A stretch of DNA of 64,000 nt from Moniliella sp. 'wahieum'. Taxonomy: Eukaryota > Basidiomycota > Moniliellomycetes > Moniliellales > Moniliellaceae. Position numbers and translations under genes: made by a program. The first letter of the stretch is position 1; every line of letters starts with the position of its first letter. The notes under the pieces are model-generated. The model saw nothing but the letters and a program-made list of their open reading frames with translations, ran no database searches and was not told the origin of the DNA. The stretch covers positions 310,001-374,000 of the forward strand of contig RSEE01000002.1 in assembly GCA_003971905.1 (NCBI GenBank), written 5' to 3'. Positions 22,153-33,700 of this stretch are shown one piece after another.

Positions 22153-25100
22153 TCATATCTTTGACCATGGGCGGGGGAGGAAGGCTGACGAGGGAGTGGA
22201 TGTCGGATGAAGCGGACTGCGCTTGTCTTCTGTCAAGCGCAGGTCTCCATCGTCGGCAAACTCCTCCAGCGCATAGTCCACTTGGTACCGTAATTTCTTG
22301 GGCGTCTTGCTAGTGGGGCATAAGGACGGATCTGCTGCTCCAACTCTTGCTGGGCATGCGTACGGAAGGATTCGATCCGGTCCGCCAATTGGTCCAGGGA
22401 AAGGTGCGTGGCCCGGCTGTATTCCTCAATGGCACTCGTGCGGGCCTGGGCAAAGGCGGTACCGACCTGGCTTTGGGTATGGGCGAAGCGTGAACTTGCC
22501 CCCGCCCCCTCCGAAGCTGCTTCGGCCAAGGCACGCGACGTCGACGCACCTTCCAGCAACAGCTTGCCCACCGCCCTTGCGCCGACGACAATACACCCTC
22601 CCAATTTGCCGCATCGTCCGAGCCGACTTGTGCCTGACGCTCCAGTTCTTCCTCGCAGTTTGAGTGAGTGTGTCGAGGTGCTTCTTGGTGTCCAGACTTT
22701 CCGTTTTAAAGGAAGAATAGACTTCCTTGTGCTGCGTCTTGAGCTTCGTCTGGGTCTCGCCGACTTGCGTCCAGAACGTACCTGCATTTTCACGAAGCGA
22801 GGGACCGCCTCCTTTTCGACCCGCGCCTGTTTCTCCTCGGCCGCCTCACAGCGAGTCAGCCGTGCAGCACTAGCTTCCACCAATTGGTTCAGTTGGCCCA
22901 TAATCTGGCCAACTTCCGCAGCAAAGGCGGTATGCTCCTGTTCGCGGACCTTGTGCCGCTCCTCCCGGCTGGTAAGCAGAGCCGCCGAAAGCTCCTGTAG
23001 TCTGGCTCCAAGCGAAGTAAGGTGGTCTTGTCCCATCGTGATGAGCGTGCCAGCGGCCTCTGCTTGTCCCGCAACGGCCTTTTGCAGTTCTGTACGGTGC
23101 TGCTTGAAGCTTTGCGTCGCCTCGGCCACCCGTTCTTGCAAGAGTTGAAAGAGCGAGTGACGTTGAGCACTGGCCTTGGCCGCCATGCTCTTCACCGGGC
23201 CATCTGCTCCTCATACAATGCACCCACATCTTGTTCTCCCTGGGTATGGTGCTCGGTGATACGGGCAACAAAGTTCGCATAGGTCTTGTGCTGCTCGTCG
23301 ACAAGGTTGTCAAACTCGGTCTTGTCACCCCTAGCTGGTCCGCAAATGCGCGCGAAGCTTCTGCTGAGCTGGCGCTGAGTTGGGTGGCGCGCATCTCAAT
23401 CTCCTCACTGAGCTGGGTGAGTTGGGACAGGCGAAGCGGCAGCGCCTGTTCGTACTCTTGGATTTTGGTCATGATCTCCTTCTCAATCATTGCAGTCGCT
23501 CAATCTTGGCCCGCAATCCTGTATTTTCTTCGATGCACTTGGCCAGGTCACGCTGGAGCCCCGAGGCCGAGGCATAGAGTTGTCTTGCCTTGTGTGTGAG
23601 GGAGGCGACCTTGGCCTCCTTGGACGCCAACGCTTCTTCCCTCGCCTGCAGCAACGCCTTGAGTTCTGCATTCTCGCTTTTGACGCATCAAACTCGGCTT
23701 GGCGCTTGCGGTCACGCTGGGTGTACTGTTCCACCTGTTCCTCCCACGAGGCAGCCTTGGCCTGTGCCACTTCATTTTCCCGTACCAACTCGTCACGCGC
23801 ACGCGTTACTGACTCTAGTTCGGACTGGACACGGGCCCAATGGTCCTCGCTGACAAAGTGGCCTTCCTTTAACAAGTTGGCCTGCAGGTCCCCCCACAGC
23901 TCGCGGCACTTGTGCTCCATCTCGTGCAACAGTCCAGGTCGGGAGCCTTGCTGTTCATCTCGGGCCGGTTCTTGATCGACTTGGCTCGCAGTGCATAGTC
24001 CAATGTCGACAGCGTCTCCTCCATGCTCTCCCGCGCTTGCGACACTGTTGCCACGATGCACGTCTTGGTTCCGCCCCCGAGCGAGTCTTGCAGCAAGCGT
24101 GTCAAGTTGGATTCGCTAGGAAACGGTAGAATGGAGTTAGATGCGGCTATGCTCGGGGGGAAGGTACGTACCGATACGGAACATGGGCGCTGCCCTCGAC
24201 CAGTGCATTGATCACCCGGCCCAGGGTAAGGAGACTTTTGTTGATCATTCCAGCTTCCCGGGCGCCCTTTTCCTTGGCTCCAGAGCGCTCAATACTTTCC
24301 GACCCACAGGTCAACAAGGTTGAGTTTGCCCACACGGTATTCGTCCGCATTCTCTTCTGTGCGCGAGTAGACGGTTAGAGTGCAAATGCTATGAGAGCGG
24401 GAAGATGTGTCGTTGCAGTTGGTTGCAGCCACCTGGCGCTTTTTGCTGCCGAGGCGAAGGAACTTGAGCCCATCCTCGGCCGAGTTGATGGGCAGCTCGT
24501 TGAGACCGCGCACGGTCGCACCGTCTTGCCTTTATCTTCGCAGATTTTGAGCGCGTTGCGGGTGGGGGTGGCGGGCGAGAGCAGATCGCGTAACTCTTCG
24601 TTGTACAGTTCGAGGAAGGTCATGCGTACTCGCAGCTCTTGATCTGACATCTCTTGATGGAAAAGACGGTCGAGGGTGCGTGGAATGATGCCGGCCTCGA
24701 TGTGGAAGGTCGAGTCGGTACCGAGCTTGCCCTCCATGGTGTGGGTTTTCCGGTACCAGTTGGCCATAGGCAAAGATGGTACATTTGTACCCACTCAGCA
24801 CGTCTTTGAGGATGGGCGAGACAACGTCTTGGTAGATGATGCTCTGCGGACACGGTCAGCTCGGAACCAAGGCAGAACAGGAGAGGAGACGCCAAGACAT
24901 ACCTGGTCCGCATCGGGGCCGAACACGCCATCAAACGTGTATGTCTTTTCTCTTCCAGCCGGCGCAATAACCGGCGCGAGGTCTTCCTGAGCGGTCGAAG
25001 CGGATGCCGGCTGGGCAAGAGCGACCTGGATCTGCGCCCGCGTGGGCCTGAGGTCGAGACGACGGGATGGGCCACCTCGGGCTCATTGGGTGCCCTGCCG

Positions 25101-25156
25101 CGCACACGCACGTACACGCGCACATCCTCGCCCTCGCGCTTCTTCTCGCCGGCCAT
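22153..25156 (-). CDS. Kinesin-5 (BimC/Eg5 family) mitotic motor
   Basis: Plus-end motor that cross-links and slides antiparallel spindle microtubules. It starts [21 protein letters not shown]. The motor core has [13 protein letters not shown], an intron (24902-24844), then [20 protein letters not shown] and [18 protein letters not shown] (P-loop). Further on come [16 protein letters not shown], the loop [15 protein letters not shown] (switch I), [20 protein letters not shown] (switch II, broken near 24310) and [16 protein letters not shown] second intron (24171-24116) joins VPYR to [18 protein letters not shown], with [11 protein letters not shown]-type neck residues. A long coiled-coil stalk follows over 22.3-23.9 kb. 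The tail contains [18 protein letters not shown], the BimC box with a Cdk1 TPKK site, and the stop follows PRPWSKI. The frame is broken several times. At 24760-24761 one T of the plus strand is missing inside the P-loop codons. Restored length is near 960 residues, normal for the family. Confidence 0.95.
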
Positions 25157-25731
25157 GGCGCTGGGGGGCGTGGGGGGCGGGAGAGGCTGCTGCGAGAGAG
25201 GGGGGAGGGGCTGGGGGCGAGGGAGGAGGCACGGCGGGTGGCCCGGCGGCGGCGGCGGAGAGCGCGCGAGGCGGAGACGGTGCGGGTGCGGCGGGCAGAG
25301 GCTGGGGGGCGGGCGGGCCATGGCGGAGGCGCGGGCGGCGGCGGGGCGCCCGTTCTCGCGCAGGGGCGGCATGGTGTGGGCGGCGGCGGCGGGCACAGCA
25401 AGCGACTTGGAGGGACAGCCGACGCAGACGAGAAAGCCTTCGAGGCAAGGCAGCCGGGGAAGCAGCCAACACGCGCTGCGCTGTTGTTTTCTGCGCGCCG
25501 CGTCCCGCCGCGCCCCAGCGCACGTGACCACCGCCAGCCACGCAGGCACGATGTTTGCAGGGGATGGTGAGGCATGATGCATGATGCATGGTGATCGATG
25601 ATCCCCGCAGCGGCCGCGTCTGTGTGCCAAAAACCAAACTTTCATCCACGCATCCGACGGCAGTCCACTGGCCGCACTTGGCCTGATGATTAATTGGCCC
25701 ACCCGACGCCCTCCTTGTTGGGCTGCGCTGC
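25157..25731. promoter_or_regulatory. GC-rich kinesin-5 upstream region
   Basis: Very GC-rich (GGCGG and GGGCGG runs), with long non-coding open frames caused by GC content alone. It ends with an ATGCAT-G heptamer repeat near 25568-25592 and a GATCGATGATC palindromic stretch. No coding gene is supported. Confidence 0.5.
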
Positions 25732-25736
25732 AAAAA
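25732..25736 (-). terminator. Pol III terminator (T5) of tRNA-Ile
   Basis: Five T on the minus strand immediately after the tRNA 3' end. Confidence 0.75.
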
Positions 25737-25737
25737 G

Positions 25738-25833
25738 TGGTCAATATGAGGCTTGAACTCATGACCTTGGCATCACCAACACTCCCAGCAGGACATATTA
25801 GTACCACGCTCTGACCAACTGAGCTAATCGACC
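25738..25833 (-). tRNA. tRNA-Ile (anticodon AAU) with a 22-nt intron
   Basis: Acceptor GGTCGAT pairs with ATTGACC, discriminator A. The D arm has TTAGCTCAGTTGGTCAGAGC. The anticodon stem TGGTA/TGCCA encloses loop CTAATA, giving AAT. An intron of about 22 nt follows position 37. The T arm is ATGAG-TTCAAGC-CTCAT. The sequence closely resembles known eukaryotic tRNA-Ile(AAU). A T-run terminator follows. Confidence 0.93.
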
Positions 25834-26027
25834 GCTTGTTTCAGGCCAGTCGCACAGATGAGCCGCTGCGCACCGGAGCGCAAACGTATGTGTCTGCTGT
25901 CCGTAGCCTACATTGCCTCCTGTGCCCCCACTGGGCCAACAACGCAGTACAAGAGAGGAGAATAACAGCGGCGGAGCGAGTCGGGACATGGTATCTATCA
26001 TTTCCAGCATTCTCCAAACGAACGGGA

Positions 26028-26068
26028 CGGGGGACGGGGGACGGGGACGGGGACGGGGGACGGGGCGC
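26028..26068. repeat. GGGGAC hexamer/heptamer repeat
   Basis: About six units of GGGACGG/GGGGAC. On the minus strand it would read Pro/Val (PVPVPV) at the very end of the Sec7 gene, but I place the stop just before it, so it is probably 3' UTR. Confidence 0.8.
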
Positions 26069-26080
26069 CGCGGCTGTGCC

Positions 26081-28607
26081 TCAGCGCGGAGGGGGTGAGC
26101 AGGATGGTCGATCCAGGGCAGCGAGGGTACGTGGTATACTTGAGCACTTCGCCCAGGAGATAAATGCGGCGACGATGAAAGTTGGCCAGCGCGCGGGCCG
26201 CGTTGGAGCGCACCTTGTCTTCCTGTTGCACTGCGGCTTCCAACAGCGGCACCGTTGCATCCCACGTGTGCTTGTGGGGACATGATGCGAGCGCGGGACA
26301 GGCGCCGGCATTGGCACCCCCGCTCGGCCAGCGCGCATGCACAGCGGGCAAGAAGGCTTCGTGTGCCAACAAATCTTTTTGCACTTGGAGCAGGCGAGCG
26401 CGAAGGTGGGTTGTTGTTCGGACACGGGTCGCACCGCTCCTCCCGGGGGGGTTGCGGTGCGACCCACAGTGCCACTTGCAGTGGCGCCTCCCTTTTGAGC
26501 GCGAGCCGGACCGAGGTAGCCAGGTGTTCTCGTGAGCCGGCAAAGCGCTCACGAGAGACGAGGTGGATTTGTTGGAACGCAAGGAGGAGATGGAGCGGAC
26601 ACTGCTCTGCCTCGCCACACTCGAGGTAGGTGTTGTGGAAGGCGTCTCAATCCGCTCCTCCTCGTCCGACGGAATCGATGTTAGGGACTGGGAATACGCA
26701 GCAGCCCGTGGGGGGGGACCCCAGCCATACTCCTCTGATCCCACCGCTGGCGGAAGTGGGGCCGGGTGCACCGGGCCGCCCAGTACAGACAGGCGCGAAC
26801 CCACTCGTCCGCCAGCACCGACGTTCCCGCCGCAAACGCCCATACTGCCCCTGACGGAAGATGCAGCGTCCAGCCTGCCTTGCCCTGCGGGGGTACCAAG
26901 TCCCCCAACGGTCCAGTCCAAGGATCGGGCCTATTTCGCTCGCTGGCAGTAGGCGCAACACGAGCCCGGGTATGGGCAAGCGGCACTTCACCCATGAGCA
27001 CGGCATGGGAGCGCCAGTCACCGCACCAACAGGAGCTGTGGTGTTGGGCAAGGTGATGACACCTAGGCGGTAGAAGCGGAGGTACCCATCCTCGATGAGC
27101 GCAAACGTTTCCGCCCACGAACGCAGATCCCGGTCTTGACCCGTTTGCCCATCGCGCCCTGCACTTGCTTACGCAACAGCAGCCCGAGATCGGTGTCGCA
27201 GTCTCAGGCGTCCCCGATGAAAGCACTTCGGTGTCGGCGATTGAACTGGATTGGGACACACGGGAGGGGAGAGGGCGAAACAGAAAGAGCAGGCGAACGG
27301 GACCTGGATCGGCGGGAAGGAGCGAGCCGTGGACTGGAAGGGGGAGAGTTAGTTCGATAGGAAGGAAGGAGCTGGTGCTTGCCCCCAGGAGCGAAGGAGG
27401 GTGCTTGCCCTCTTTGGGGCGTCACTGCTTTCAACCGCAGGGAGTCGGATCTGGTGGGCCTTGACGCCGGTATACATGTCCTTCAGAAGGGTTTCCATAT
27501 CGTTCCCCCACGCCTTCTCACGCTCTTCGGTATCAGTCTTTTCATCGATAGACAGAGGTAACAGCCCAGGGATCATCAAAGGACCAGTTCCGAAAGACAT
27601 GCTGAGCCGATTCAGAGCACGTGCCGCACGACGAGGGGCTTGCATGTGGGCGGCTCCGCTGCTCGGGGCGGGGGGAGGTCGGGGAGACGGATCGGACGAG
27701 GCCGATTCTACCTCCATCCCAATCGAAGATTCCTGGCGTGGCGGTGGCTCCGATTCCTCCTCCAAGTCCGCCTTGTGCTGGGCGATCCAAGTGGCAGCGG
27801 GCGCAACCCCATCAGACGCAAGAGCACGCATCGTGTTTACCACATACTCGGAACGGGTCATATTTCGTCCGTTGAGATCAGCGACGTGCAAGTCGGTGTT
27901 GAGCAAGACAAGTGAGTAGGCAAGAGAGTGCACGGCGGCAGGGGAGAGAAAAAGGAGAGTGCGCTGGCTGGTGGGCAGGCATTCCCAGTACCGTTGGGAA
28001 AGGCAGCGAGCAAACGGTCAACCTCTTGCGTCTCAGCCTTGAGGTACAGATGGTCACACAATCGTCGGAAAGCAGCGTCGATCCGAAGATGATGCAAGTC
28101 CAGGCGAGCAAAATATGCGGTCCTGGTGGCTTCAGCATCGGGATGGTCCGATCCGAGCCAGGCGGCGACCTTGCTGCGCGGGAGAAAGGTAGCGTCGCCG
28201 GCCCAGATGCGGCGGGCCAAGATCTCGCCACTGGCATGGTTGGATGGCTCAGCTGGGGAAGGAACGGTGGGGGGGGAGAGGGAGAGGGGGGGGTCGGAGA
28301 GGGGTTGATTGGATGGAGCGGACGAGTCGAGGAAGGACTGGTCCAGGGAGAGAGAAGGCAAGACAGGGGGACATCGGGGATGGATAGTGGCTCGGGTGGG
28401 GGAGGAGTGGCTGCGCGGCGCGAAGGAGGGGCGAGCTGCATCCAAGTGAAGAGCCGGCCCCCGGGCTTCTTGACGCGGGTGCGGGAGGAGCCAGGGGGTG
28501 GTTGCTCGGTGGGGGCGGGGAGGGTGCGGCCAGGGACATGCGCGAGGGCGTGATCGAGGCTGTGGGGGAGGCGGCAGAGGCGGGGCGCGGGGAGGCGCGG
28601 GGGGCAT
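26081..28607 (-). CDS. Arf guanine-nucleotide exchange factor, Sec7 domain plus PH domain
   Basis: Activates Arf-type GTPases at membranes. A proline-rich, disordered N-terminus (ATG at 28607 is my choice; an earlier start is possible) leads to the Sec7 domain. The Sec7 domain reads ILARRIWAGDATFLPRSKV, LRIDAAFRRLCDHLYLKAE, TQEVDRLLAAF, then after a shift at about 28000 SQRYWECLP, then VHSLAYSLVLLNTDLHVADL. This last block carries the catalytic-loop and helix signature of the family. A Ser/Pro linker follows. The PH domain has FALIEDGYLRFYRLGVITLP and AAGTSVLADEWVRACLYWAA, ending VGSEEYGWG, which is characteristic of fungal Sec7-PH proteins (Syt1/Yel1-like). A C-terminal helical segment ends with KVRSNAARALANF, YLLGEVLKYTTY and the stop at 26081. 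At least five frame changes occur. Assignment to a specific yeast GEF is not possible by eye. Confidence 0.88.
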
Positions 28608-30715
28608 CGGCGTGCGTGCGCGTGCGCGTGTGGTGTGCGTGTGTGGCGGCGGGGACGGAGAGGAGATGGGGGTGGCGGGAGAAGGAGCGGCGGGCGAGGG
28701 CGCGAGGGGGGCGAGGGGGCGCGGCGGGCGAGGCGGGGCATGTGCGGTGTGCTCAGGCACGTGGGTTGCATGTGTTGGTGCTGCCGGAGCGGCGCCACAC
28801 ACACTGCGCCTGGGCGGAGGATCGCCAACCCTAGGCGGCGCGCTGGTCGCATCATTTGTGCGCCGCTGGGCGAATGCAATGCGTCCATCCCATGTCCACA
28901 GCGCCCATCACCATCCACACCCTCAGCAGCGCCTCAGCCTCCGGCCCGACGCCTTCCCGCCCGACAGCGGCCATCGCAGGCCATCCGGCCATCGCCCGGG
29001 GTCCCTGCGACCGGGTGGGATATGTGACGTGGGATCCCCTGGCCTCCCCGCCCGTCTGGCTCGGTTTTGCGTGGGGCACGTCAAATGTCACACGGCCATG
29101 TCACATGACAGCTGCGGCTCCTTCGACGCGTGACGGTTGGACGTTGATCTATCGTTGACCATGCACCCATGTCGATGACTAGATGACTATGGTGTGCTTG
29201 GCAGTGGGATGGCCGCGATGGTTAGAGGGACACGGTGGACAGACCGGCTGGCAGTGTTTGGATTGGGGGGCCTGCCGCTGCGGTGCCGTTGTGGTTTGTT
29301 GGGAGCAGAATGAAGGCGGTGGCAGGCACAGGAATGAGTCAGGAGGGAAAAGGAGGGGGGGCGCTGGGTAGAGGAGTTGCGCTGAGGTGCAAGAAGTTCC
29401 GATGAGATAGAAACCACAAAGTGTTAACATGTAATCGCGAGAAACCGTCATGTGTAACACAAGTACTAAATCGCGGTATATTGTAGCAAGCAGAGAAAAC
29501 AACAGACTCAATCATTGCCTCTGGGCTCGAGGCCTGAGGGATTGACGGGGAGAGATCAGATCACCGGCCTCACCGCCCCGAATTGTGAGGGATGTCGATG
29601 AGCTCATGCATCATGAACGCTGCGCCGCAGATCCGATGAGGTCGGTGAGGCCGAGGCCGGTGAGGCTGGTTACGCGTTACGCCAGGATATAGTTTGTATG
29701 TGCCTAATGGTGATGCCCGTGTTCTTGTGGAGCTTGGCGAGCTTCTGGCGATAGATATCGATGGACGTGACTGGCATGGAAAGAGTTTCCTAACAAGATT
29801 AGCATTCTGGAGGCATGCACCATGCACATCATGCCATCATGGCGAACTTCCTCTCCTTTCACCGGGGGTGCGGGGACGGCTTGAATCTGACTATATAGAG
29901 TGCGACTTGGGGAGAGCCTTCGGGGATCATATAGTCCTACGGGATGAGCTGTTGCAAAATAGCCTTCTCAGGCAAGGTAAGAAACATGTTGAAGCTAGTG
30001 AAGACGTTGAAGCTTGAGTTTGAAGCTTGACGCTTGAGCTTGACGCTTGAGCGCCTTGAGCCTGAAGCTTCAAGCTTGAAGCTCGAAGCTTGAAGCTTGA
30101 ACGCAACAAAGTTGTTAACTACTACAATCGCCAAGCAACGTGAACGCGTGAACATCGTGAACCGCCATGATGCATGAACATCTCTATAGCACTCCCCCGC
30201 AATACACTAATGGCCGCAAAAACCTTGTGGGGGGAGCCAAAAATGCACAAGTCATGGCCACCGCATAGACAGAGATTTCATTAGTTTTCTATGTTGCGCA
30301 CAGTCCTAGATGGGTCTATTCTATTGCCGAATTCTTGTGTGGCGCTGCAAGCTCCCTCTTCCTTTCCCATCTATGAACATCCGTTTTTTTCTGCAACACT
30401 GCCTACGCTCTCTACCGCGTCAAATGTGGGAACGAGACACTATTATTTGTGAACATGCGGCCCGCGAGAGGCGGAGCACACCGGAAACAGGCGCAAGAGC
30501 CGGGATGCTAGTAGTAGTTTTACCGAACGAACAAGTAGGAGTCAGTGAAAGGAGGGTAAGGTGCCAGAAGTTGGAGACAGCAGGGACACTAGGTGGGATG
30601 AACGCAGATAAGACCAAAAGAACGAGACTTCTTTTAGAATCCCAGGGGGGAGAGGGGGGGAGGCTTCCGGCCAAGGCCATCATATCATCCCACAAGTACA
30701 TCCGAACGGATATAT
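28608..30715. other. No gene seen; 2.1-kb repeat-bearing spacer
   Basis: GC-rich upstream flank of the Sec7 gene, then AT-richer DNA with ATGCAT and AAGCTT repeats. The part at 30.1-30.7 kb next to the nucleoporin stop is probably its 3' UTR. No coding frame is supported. Confidence 0.45.
29988..30102. repeat. AAGCTT-G heptamer array
   Basis: About 110 bp of perfect and degenerate GCTTGAA / GCTTGAC units with an orientation switch near 30067. It is the longest AAGCTT array in the window. Confidence 0.9.
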
Positions 30716-33700
30716 TTACTCGTCGTTGCCCTCGGAACTGTGCTCTTCCGAGCCCTCGTTGATTGTGTCCAGGCCTTCTGGTTCCGCCAGCTCCGCCAGG
30801 TCGTACGAGTGCTCCAGCTCGTCCAGATCCGCCTCCTCAACGTGGGGGGCTCCCTTCAATAAAGCCGCCTGGTTGTCTTCGAGTTCACCTTCGTCCGAGT
30901 GCTGAGAGCTCGAGTCGTTTCCGAATTCAATTTTTGTCCTCAGGCTCATCTTGGATGCATCGGGTGTGGAGCCAGAGACGTCAGGGTTGTCCTCGCTTTC
31001 GGATATGGCTTCATGACCCTTAGCCTCATCGTGCACAGACTTGGTCTCCTCAGTTGTCTTGGACTTTGGCTTGGATTCCAACAAGGGAGAGGTTGCTCGG
31101 TCGAAACAGAAGACTTAGCTTGATGGGCATCTGGCTCCGAGGTCTCTGTCTCAGAGTTGGCATCGGAATTAGACGACTTCTCTGCGTCTGGCAGTGTAAC
31201 GCCCACTGTTTTGAACGCGTCCGCAAGGTCTTGAGTCTGGTCTGCTTTGGTACCCTCCTTCTCTTCTCCGTCTCCTCTTCCTCCTCCTTCTCATCTTCCT
31301 CTTCCTCTTCATCCTCTTCACCCTCCTCCTCTCATCCTCGTCATCCTCGTCATGTTCTTGCGAGCCTGTCTCCGACTCGCGAGGAAATCGCTGTACTCGC
31401 CATCTTGGTCATCGTCCACGTCCACGCCCTCGTCATCGTCTTCATCCTCGTCTTCATTCGAGGCTTTCGTCGCGGCGAGACGAGCCATCATCTCCGGCCG
31501 GGGCTGATTAGAGAAGGCCGAGACCGGTGCCGAAGGCGATGCGACGGTGGATGGTTGGGGACCAAACAAGTTCATGGGGGGCTTGGAGATGTTTCCAAGC
31601 CCAAGCCCGGCTTGGCAAATTGGCTGAACCCGCTCGAGGAAGCTGTGGCGAACGCCGAGTTGGATCGGGACGGGGCAGCAAAGGCAGATGTGGGAGCGCT
31701 ACCGAAGGCCGATGGAGCACCAAACTTCGCTTCTCGCCCGCCGGACCAAAGGAGAACGCGGATGCTGCCTTGGCAGGGCCAGCATTGGGGGTTGCAAACG
31801 CACCAAAGCTAGAAGGAGCCCCGAATTTGGCTTCACCGCTAGGGGGCGCGAAAGAGAATGCGGATGCGGGCTTGGCGGAGCCAGCGGTGGGGTTGGCAAA
31901 CGCGCTGAAACTCGACGAAGCCGAACTGGGTTCCTTACTTTTGTTTGCCCCGCGGAGGCCCACTTGCTCCCCTGCGACGCAGAGCCCTTGCTTGTGCAAA
32001 AGAAAATGGCGAAGAGGTATGTGCGAAAGCCCCAAAGCCCAATGACGATTTGCTTGCCGGTTTGGTATCGGCATCCTTAAGCCCGTCCTTATCCTTAGGC
32101 TCCTCCTTAGGCTCCTCCTTAGGCTCTTCCTTAGGCTCCTCCTTAGGCTCTTCCTTAGGCTCTTCCTTAGGCTCCTCCTTAGGCTCCTCCTTAGGCTCCT
32201 CCGCAGGCTCCTTCTTAGGCTCCTCCTTGGGTTCCTCCTTGGGCTCCTCCTTGGGTTCCTTGGGTTCCTCCTTGGGTTCCTCCTTGGGCTCCTCCTTGGG
32301 TTCCTCCTTGGGTTCCTCCTTGGGTTCCTCCTTGGGCTCCTTGGGCTCTTCCTATTGAGTTTCTTCAAGCTCGTCCATAGACGCCTTATTCGCCTCATCC
32401 TGGGGCTCATCCTTTGACTTGCTCTCAGACTCGTCCTTGGGCTCTTCTTCAAACTCGTCCCAGGTTCTTCCTTGGACTTGTCGTCTGACTTGTCCTCCGA
32501 CTTGCCCTCCCACTCGTCCTGAGGTTCTTGCTCAGTCTTGCCCTTTGACTTGTCCTGAGCTTCTTCAGTCTCGTCATTTGACTGGTCTTTCAACTCGTCA
32601 TTGTCCTTGGTCACTTCCGCACGGGGCTGGTCATCGCCAGGCGGGCCCTCGAACTCGTCACCAGATTCGTCCGTGGGCTCGGTAGGCACTTCCGACATGG
32701 CTGCCTCAGACTCTCTGGACGACGTCTCAGGCGCCCGCTCGTTGGGCTGGGGTGCCGTGGGTGGGCCAGAGGTAACGAAACTGCTGGGGCTTTCGTCTCA
32801 GGTGCGGGCTTAGAGACGGTGGGGGTGGGGAGGCAGAGCTTTCTTGGGATTGATCGCCTTTGGCCTCCTCGGGATTCGGAGAAGACTCTTTTGCCACCGC
32901 GACTCTTAGGCGCATTCTTCGTCGCAGGCATGGCCCCCATTCTTAGCACCGAATACATCGGACGTTGGGACCTGTCCAGCCCATGGGTTGTTCTTCAGCA
33001 CTCGGGTGGGCTCACGCAAGTCCTTCGCCCAGCTCATTCGCGTCACCTTCCTTTCGGAATCGGGCTCAGAGATTTCTGGAGCCTCGTGGTCCGGCTTTTC
33101 CATGGGGGGACGGGGCCGGGCTAACAGAGGATTGAAGATGCGATGGGTGTGTTCGCCTCAGGTTGGAAGCAACGGCGAACGGGAAGAAGGCAGCCTTGGG
33201 AGTCGTCTCCTTGGGTTCCTTGGGCTTTGCCTCAAGAGCACCTCCCTCCTTTGGCGCATTGCTCGGCGGAGGGAAGGAGAAGAGTGGTGCGGGAGCAGAA
33301 GAGACGTCGTTGGTCTTGGCAGGAGCCTTGGCCTCCTTCGTCGTAGAGGGAAGCGCCTCCTTTGACACAAATGAGAACGCCGAACCTGCTGTTCCCAAGC
33401 TAGAAGCTGGGGACACAGGGGCCGGGAGAAGATGCCTTTTCCGGTTTCGCCCCAAAGGTGAACCCAAGTTTGGGAGTCTGTACGGCAGCATTCAGCGCAA
33501 ACGCCGGGGTAGATGCGCCAAATGAGGGGAATGTTGGCTTTGAATCGGCCATCGCAGTCTGCTCAGGGGAGGATTGTACAGCCACAGTGGGCGCATTCAC
33601 GCGCGCAAGGGGCGGCGCGAAAGGCGCTGGAGGCGGGAAAGGTAGCGCCGTTTGTCCCTCCGAAAGCTGGAATCTCTTCGGGAGCTCAGGCTCGCTATCC

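Noticed and set aside
25157-25733. Long overlapping open frames on both strands upstream of kinesin-5
   Set aside because: They are Arg/Ala/Gly- or Pro-rich translations of GC-rich DNA, with no conserved residues and stops avoided only by base composition.
26563-26952. Plus-strand frame starting MDLLERKEEMERTLLCLATLE
   Set aside because: It looks protein-like, but the minus strand there reads the Ser-rich linker following the PH domain in the proper gene order.
28498-29133. Plus-strand frame of about 210 codons over the Sec7 gene start
   Set aside because: Gly/Arg/Ala low complexity; it is the shadow of the Pro-rich N-terminus of the Sec7-PH protein on the other strand.
31945-32358. Plus-strand SSLGSSLG repeat protein
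   Set aside because: It is the complementary reading of the KEEP repeat; a 12-bp repeat leaves every frame open.
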